Shown here one piece after another: positions 58,921 to 64,000 of a stretch of 64,000 nt of DNA. Position numbers and translations under genes: made by a program. The stretch spans positions 62,001 through 126,000 of the forward strand of contig CAWCJO010000025.1 of NCBI GenBank assembly GCA_963795935.1. Reading direction: 5' to 3'. Below the pieces are notes generated by a model. The model was not told the origin of the DNA and did no database searches. It worked only from the letters and a program-made list of their open reading frames with translations. Source of the stretch: JAICMB01 sp963795935 (GTDB lineage: Bacteria > Acidobacteriota > Terriglobia > Bryobacterales > Bryobacteraceae). Each line of letters begins with the position of its first letter. Within the stretch, counting starts at the first letter, position 1.

Positions 58921-59026
58921 CGGCGCGGATTTGTTTTTGGAATCAGGCCTTGGCCAAGCCTTTTGGGGCAACCTCACAGGGTCAAATCTGTACAGCGATT
59001 TTGTAAACTATTGATTTTAAATATGT
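58921..59026. repeat. Proximal end repeat, cassette 2
   Basis: Directly abuts the CCA end of tRNA-Glu. Similar to 54403-54506; TGTACA at 58989-58994 ends 33 bp from the junction, as in the other copy. Confidence 0.8.
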
Positions 59027-59101
59027 TGGTAGCGCTAACGGGAATCGAACCCGTATTTAAGCCTTGAGAGGGCTCCGTCCTAACCGTTAGACGATAGCGC
59101 C
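59027..59101 (-). tRNA. tRNA-Glu(CTC)
   Basis: 75 nt including encoded CCA. Acceptor GGCGCTA/TAGCGCT (first pair G-U), D arm GTCTAACGGTTAGGAC, anticodon stem GAGCC/GGCTT with loop CTCTCAA (anticodon CTC, Glu codon GAG), T arm ACGGG-TTCGATT-CCCGT. Discriminator A. The 3' half is the attachment site for the cassette array. The gene is complete because each incoming element restores the 3' end. Confidence 0.95.
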
Positions 59102-59264
59102 CAGCTTTTATCGATTATATCAAGGCCGGTCAGTGGTGGTATCGACGAAATTTCGACCGTGGGTGCCCCGCTCGAGAAGACGGGATCATTTGTGCGTGGG
59201 CCGCTCATAAGGCAGGCGAGATCGCGGCGGTCATGAAGCGGCGCTGAGTTGCTAAAATAGGGAA

Positions 59265-61256
59265 ATGCGGTTATTAGAAACCGCAATCCTCTTCTCGTGG
59301 GTTGCGCCGGCGTTCGCGGCGCCCAATGCCGTCAGTTTTTCGAAACAGGTGGAGCCGCTTCTTGCGGAGCGCTGTGGGATGTGCCACTCCGCCGACTCGC
59401 GGACCAGCAATTTTGAAGTGACCAGCGTGGCGACGCTGCTTACGGGCGGCAAGAGGGCCGGCGCGGCGGTCGTTCCAGGGAACGCCGATGCGAGTCCGTT
59501 GATTCAATATGTGACGGGCAAGCGGCAGCCGCAAATGCCGAAGGGTATGACGCCGTTGAGCGCCGCCGAGATCGCGATGGTTCGCGACTGGATCGCGGCG
59601 GGCGCGGTGGACGACACGGCGGAAATAACGGCGGCGGTCCCGGCGGTGACGACTCATCATCTGACGAACGCCGAGGAACTGCTCAACGCCGCTCTGTTCA
59701 GCGCCAATGCCGAGCAGTCGCTCGTACTGCGGCGCGGCGTGCGCCTGGCCTACGTGCCGAAGCCGCCCGAACCTCCTCGGGCGGACGCGTCGTATACGAA
59801 CCCGATCGATCAGTTTATCCTCGCCAAATGGCAACAGGCCGGACTGGCGGAGGCGAAGCAGCGGCCCGGGCTTACGAGCGATGCCGAGTTCCTGCGGCGC
59901 GCTTATCTGGACGTTATCGGAGTCATCCCCACCATTGATGAAGCGAAGCGCTTCCTGAACGATCCGGCGCCGGACAAACGCGTTAAGCTGATCGACGCGC
60001 TTCTGGCGCGTAACGCCGATTACGCCGCGAACTGGACACCATTTTGGGAAGAAGCGCTGGCCAGCTCCGATACCGGAGTCGTCGGCGGGATCGTCCGCCA
60101 CGGCGATTATCGGAAATGGATTTATCAGAGCTTCGTTTCGAACAAACCGTACGATGTGATGGCGGCCGAGTTGATCGACCCCACCATGCCCGGCTATCAG
60201 AAGCCGAAGCCGCAGAAAATGGATGGCGATTATTTCGCCTATCCGTCGTTCGTCTTGAATGCCAACCACGACCAGACGGTGCAAACGGCCGCCAATACGG
60301 CGCAGGTTTTCCTGGGCACGGGCATGAAGTGCGCCAGTTGCCACAACCATTTTCTAAATCGCGAATGGCCGCAGACGCGCTTTCTGGCGTTCGCGGGTCT
60401 GTTTGCGAAGAAGGACCTGGAGGTGGTCCGCTGCGAGGCGCGCAGCGGGGAAATTCGTGCATGCGAAGTTTCCGTTCGAGCTTCCCGGACGCGCCCGCGG
60501 ACGTGCCCACCGACATCACGTCGCGCCTGCACCGCGTGGCGCAGTTGCTGACCGATCCGACGGACGAGCGTTTCTCGAAAACGATCGTCAACCGGTTGTG
60601 GAAGCGTTACCTGGGTCTGGGCCTGTTTGAGCCGGTGGACGATTATCGCGTCGACCAACCGCCCAGTCATCCCGAATTGCTGGATTGGCTGGCCTACGAT
60701 TTCATGCAGCATGGCTACGATCTGAAGCACACCATCCGCTTGATCCTGACCAGCCGCACGTATCAGCTCAAGTACGATCCGAAGCTGGAAGATCATTTCG
60801 ATGTCGCCAAGCCGACGGCGCCGCGATATTTCCGTTCGCCTTCGCTGCGCGGCTTACGGCCGAGGAGCTGCTGGACAGCATCCAGGTGGCGGCGACGCAG
60901 AAGCTCGACCCGCAAGCGCGGACGTATCTGCAGCGCGAATCGACGGATTTGACGCGCGCGCTGGGCCGTCCGGCGGCGCGCAACGAGGTCAGCACGGGCC
61001 GGCCCGACGACGTCGCGGTCGTGCAGGCGCTGGAGCTTCTCAACGGCAGGAGTTTCACGACCGCGTGTACGGCGCGGAGATTCTGAAGCAGAAGCCGACG
61101 GTGGAGCGGCTGTACTGGGCCGTCTTCAGCCGCGCGCCCACGCCGCAAGAGCTGAAGCTGGGCGAGGATTTTCTGAGCGATAATCCGGGGCCGGAAGATT
61201 TGGGAGACATGCTATGGTCTCTGTTCGCCAGCCCGGGATTTACGTACATCAATTGA
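59265..61256 (+). CDS. PSCyt1-DUF1549-DUF1553 secreted protein, about four frameshifts
   Basis: About 665 residues joined. Signal peptide (MRLLETAILFSWVAPAFAAP), Planctomycete cytochrome-like domain with one heme motif, CGMCHSA, near residue 38, and PGNADASPLIQYVTGKRQPQ, MPKGMTPLSAAEIAMVRDWI. DUF1549: YTNPIDQFILAKW, FLRRAYLDVIGVIPTIDEAK, CASCHNHFLNREWPQTRF. Breaks near 60463, 60480, 60835 and 61045 lead into DUF1553: RFSKTIVNRLWKRYLGLGLF, HPELLDWLAYDFMQHGYDLK and IRLILTSRTYQLKY. It pairs with the DUF1501 gene ten bp downstream. Presumed periplasmic enzyme of unknown substrate. Confidence 0.8.
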
Positions 61257-61265
61257 GGTTATGAA

Positions 61266-62739
61266 ATGCCAGTGAACCGCCGTGAATTTATTGCCGCGGG
61301 AATCGCCGCCGCGCAACTCGGGCGCGCCGCCGAGGAGAAGCCCCGCCCCGCCGAGGACAAGAAAAAGCTCGCGCCGAAGGCCGATTCCATCATTTACATC
61401 TGGCTGCCGGGCGGCATGGCGCAGACCGATCTGTGGGACCCCAAGAAATTTACTCCTTATCGACGCGGGCATGAAAGGCAGCGAGCTGCTGGGGACCTGC
61501 GAGAAGATTCCAACGGCGGCGGACGGGGTTTTCCTGGGCAAGGGACTCGAAAATGTCGCGTCGGTGATGAACAAGGGCGCGATCCTGCGGACGCTGGCGA
61601 GCGAGACCAAGTTCGGCGCCGTGCATCTGAAGGCGCAATATTACGCCAATACCGGCTATCTGTTCCCGTCCGGCGTGAAGGCTCCAAGCATCGGCGCGAT
61701 CGTCGGCCGCACGCTGGGGCGGCGCAATCCGCGCATCCCGGCTTACATCTACATCGGCCGCGACGTCGATACCAGCGACGAAGAGAAGCTTTTTATCAGC
61801 GAGTACATCGGGCCGGGCTTTTATGGGGTGAACCACGCGCCGTTCATGATTCCGGAGCCGGCGAAAGGGCTGGCGACGCTGAACGCGGCGGCGGGCATGA
61901 GCATGGACCGGCTCGACCGGCGGCAGAAATATCTGGAAGCGGTTGCGGGCGTGTCGCAGAAAGAGCTGCTGGAGGCGGGCAAGGCGAGCGACTACATGAA
62001 GGTGATGGAGGACGCGCGCGCCATGATGGATTCGCCGGTCAAGCGCGCGTTCGATTACGCAAAGGACGAGAAGCCCGAGATCGTCAAGGAGTATGAGCCG
62101 GAGATCGGGGAGAAGGACCTGCTCGATCAGTCGTATTATTACGGCAATCGCTTCGGCCATGGGCTGCTGCTGGCGCGGCGTCTGGTGGAAGCGGGCGCGC
62201 GATTTATACAGGTTGAATATCAGTATGGCCCGTTCAAGGGATTCGACATGCACGAAAGCGGGCAGCGGCGCATGGTCGAAATGAAGAAGCAGGTCGACCG
62301 GCCCATTGCGCGGCTGATCAGGGATCTGGACGAGCGCGGGCTGCTGGATCGGACGCTGGTCGTGATCGCGACGGAATTCGGCCGCACCATCGCTTCGGCG
62401 CCGGCGGCGGGCAAGGAACCGGACGGTTTCGCGGAGCGCAACACGGGCGAGAATCTGGTCATCGAGAACGAGAAAATGTACGGGTTCCATGGCCATTTCA
62501 GCAGTTGCAGTTCCATGCTGTTCTTCGGCGGCGGATTCAAGAAGGGCTTCGTTTACGGCAAGACGGCGGAGCGGCATCCGATGGAGCCGGTCGAGAATCC
62601 GGTGCCGCTGATCGACGCTTACGCGACGATTTTCAGGGCGTTGGGATTCGCGGCGGACACCAATTACGTGACCGAAGGCCGCCCGTTTTATGTGACGAAT
62701 AACGGCAAGGGGAAAGTTGTGGAAGCGCTGCTGGCGTAG
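61266..62739 (+). CDS. DUF1501 secreted protein, one frameshift
   Basis: About 491 residues. N-terminus MPVNRREFIAAGIAAAQLG (short Tat-like signal), SIIYIWLPGGMAQTDLWDPK; one-base break near 61460 (extra C between FTPY and DAGMKGSELL). Then GVFLGKGLENVASVMNKGAI, VEAGARFIQVEYQYGPFKGF, RTLVVIATEFGRTIASAPAA and FHGHFSSCSSMLFFGGGFKK. This is the longer DUF1501 subtype that accompanies DUF1549/DUF1553 genes, distinct from the DUF1800-linked copy at 19334. Confidence 0.88.
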
Positions 62740-62789
62740 AGGCATCGAGTTGCAGCCGGTCCAAGTTTCACGACGCGGCATATTATTGC

Positions 62790-63415
62790 TGCTCGGTTCG
62801 GGATGTTGTAGGTTAAAGCGCAGACGGCTGCGATTCCGAAGATCGATTTGTTTCCTGCATTCCTTCAGCTTATGGAATGAGACGAATCGGATACCGTCTG
62901 AAACGCGCGCCGGCCGTTTCTTACGGTTCGTTGTTCAACCCAATATCGATTTATACGATGCCTTCACCGGGACGGTGTCTCTCGAGCGCGCAACTCGATA
63001 TATCGAGCGAGTCGAGCCTCTGGTAACGGCCATAGATAGTCTGCATAGCTGGGTAGCGGCCGATTTCGATACGAAGGTTGCTGCCTTTCAAAGAGAGCTG
63101 CCGGACTTCACGTGGCAAGGCTCGATTGTCTTCATGCCCAACCTATTCGTGTTCGATGCGGGCGGCGGCTCCGTCAATGGCAAAGATGTTCTTGTTTTTG
63201 GACTTGACACCATCGCAAAGATGGATGGTCCACGCGCGGATCTCTCGGTACTAATCAGCCACGAATTATTCCATATCTATCATTCTTCTTTCCATTCGGA
63301 ATGGAACGGGCAAAGCCTCACAAGTTACCGTAGACGACTGAACAGCCGTCTGGCTAACAGTATCCGAGTAAAGAGACCACTACGTTCGCATCCGCCAACG
63401 GAAAGCGCGCGTTAG
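62790..63415 (+). CDS. DUF2268-like zinc protease, broken at both ends
   Basis: A zinc-peptidase motif HELFHIYH (CAC at 63260) lies in VLISHELFHIYHSSFHSEWN. Upstream are RFVVQPNIDLYDAFTGTVSL, SWVAADFDTKVAAFQRELPD and VFMPNLFVFDAGGG, consistent with predicted Zn-dependent proteases of the DUF2268 type. The N-terminal part (QTAAIPKIDLFPAFLQLME) is in another frame with a break near 62885. After the HExxH the expected third ligand region is absent or scrambled (LTSYRRRLNSRLANSIR). It may be a genuine pseudogene. Start uncertain. Confidence 0.5.
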
Positions 63416-63522
63416 CGACACAACGGGCGCAGGCTTCAGCAGTGTCTTTCGAGTACCGCGATTCAAGCCATATCAAAGAGACTCGCCTAATTCCAGCTTC
63501 GATCATGCTATTGTCGCGATGA

Positions 63523-64000
63523 ATGAACCGTTTCCTCGCCGTCGCCGCGCTCGCCGCGTCTTGCGCGGGGTACGGCGCCGATTACGGTCCGCCGATCGGC
63601 TCTCCCATGCCGCTTTTTGAGGCGCGGGATCAAAATGGACGGACGCGCACGCTCCACGACATTCTCGGTCCGAACGGCGCCGTGCTGGTGTTTTTCCGTT
63701 CGGCCGATTGGTGACCCTACTGCAAGGGCCAGTTGGTCGAACTGGAGCATAGCCGCGCGCAATTCGAAAAACTGGGGCTCGGGCTGGCCGCGCTCAGCTA
63801 CGATTCGGTCGCAATCCTACAGGATTTCGCGGAGCGCCGCGGCATCCACTTTACGCTGCTTTCCGATCCGGATTCGAAGATCATCCGGTCCGTAGGCTTG
63901 CTGAACGAAACGGTTCCGCGCAACAGCCCTTTTTTTGGAATACCGAATCCGGGGACCTTCATCCTCGATTCGAAAGGGATGATCAAGGCCAAGTACTTCG
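63523..64000 (+). CDS. Redoxin-family selenoprotein (U64), partial at window end
   Basis: AhpC/TSA (peroxiredoxin-like) thioredoxin-fold protein with a signal peptide (MNRFLAVAALAASCAGYGAD). The frame reads IGSPMPLFEARDQNGRTRTL, VLVFFRSADW, then TGA (63712-63714), then PYCKGQLVELEHSRAQFEKL, LSDPDSKIIRSVGLLNET and NPGTFILDSKGM to the window edge. Homologues have Cys at this position (WCPYC), so the TGA most simply encodes selenocysteine in a U-x-x-C active site. The frame stays open for 95 codons after the TGA, and a SECIS-like hairpin follows at once. It is probably a periplasmic thiol oxidoreductase or peroxidase. No sel genes are in the window. Confidence 0.75.
63729..63745 (+). other. Candidate bacterial SECIS hairpin
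   Basis: CCAGTT-GGTCG-AACTGG: perfect 6-bp stem with a 5-nt loop containing the conserved G and U (GGUC, as in the E. coli fdhF loop). The loop lies 20-24 nt after the UGA, within the 16-37 nt window known for bacterial SECIS elements. Confidence 0.7.

Larger units (their letters stand above)
54507..59026 (-). mobile_element. tRNA-Glu cassette 2 (HipBA cargo, interrupted by IS66)
   Basis: 4.5 kb from att copy 2 to the tRNA-Glu 3' end. Subtracting IS66 and one duplicated octamer leaves about 2.1 kb, nearly the size of cassette 1. In tRNA orientation it comprises the proximal end repeat (59026-58921), hipB, hipA and the distal end repeat (54648-54507). Cargo genes run in the same direction as the tRNA, as in cassette 1. 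Confidence 0.7.

Noticed and set aside
61450..62781. 443-codon minus-strand frame opposite the DUF1501 gene
   Set aside because: Shadow of a GC-rich coding region; the plus-strand protein is a clear family member.
63712..63714. TGA read as a nonsense mutation ending a 63-residue protein
   Set aside because: The frame continues for 95 codons with redoxin features, the TGA replaces the conserved Cys, and a SECIS-like hairpin follows at the correct distance.

Overview
The window is high-GC bacterial DNA that reads as an acidobacterium of the Bryobacterales / Candidatus Solibacter type. The markers are two proteins with the Solibacter C-terminal domain (TIGR03437), an acidobacterial duplicated orphan permease (ADOP), a DUF1800-DUF1501 pair, a DUF1549/DUF1553-DUF1501 pair, and many secreted Ig-like and NHL-repeat proteins. 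Genus and species cannot be told from the window alone.

Layout. 0-7 kb: YdcF, a TrmH-type rRNA methyltransferase, rarA, PilZ, a Gfo/Idh oxidoreductase, a TrmB-type regulator and a HEAT-repeat protein. 7-16 kb: two tandem GYF_2 membrane proteins, DUF1275, a Mut7-C nuclease, a large NHL protein and the ADOP permease. 16-27 kb: a MoxR ATPase with a vWA partner, the DUF1800/DUF1501 pair, Mn catalase, and a tightly overlapping MmcQ-CDF-PolX-NUDIX operon. 27-31 kb: an orphan phage-type tail sheath, a BrnT/BrnA toxin-antitoxin pair and a sulfatase. 31-40 kb: an operon of four secreted or outer-membrane proteins, flanked by ~455-bp direct repeats derived from a TPR gene. 41-48 kb: amidohydrolase, RRM protein, thrC, HAD, ilvE and nagA. 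48-59 kb: accessory DNA ending at tRNA-Glu(CTC). 59-64 kb: a Planctomycete-type cytochrome/DUF1549/DUF1553 gene, DUF1501, a Zn-protease-like gene and a redoxin that appears to be a selenoprotein.

Two observations stand out. (1) Downstream of tRNA-Glu there is a tandem array of two compact att-flanked cassettes of about 2.1-2.3 kb (after subtracting an IS66 insertion). One carries an autoinhibited Fic protein and the other HipB-HipA. Both cassettes share end repeats with TGTACA motifs at identical distances from the att junction, and neither encodes an integrase. The only recombinase trace is a fragment just outside the array. The layout resembles an integron cassette array that uses a tRNA gene as its att site. 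(2) The last gene has an in-frame TGA exactly where the first Cys of a WCPYC redox motif belongs, followed at the right distance by a perfect 6-bp hairpin with a GGTCG loop, which fits a bacterial SECIS.

Reading frames are broken by single-base indels more than thirty times, while downstream frames stay conserved. This includes genes inside an IS66 copy that still has a perfect target-site duplication. I read most of these as consensus indel errors rather than real decay, and I annotate the affected genes as single genes with the break positions given. Functions come from motif recognition by eye; no database search was run.
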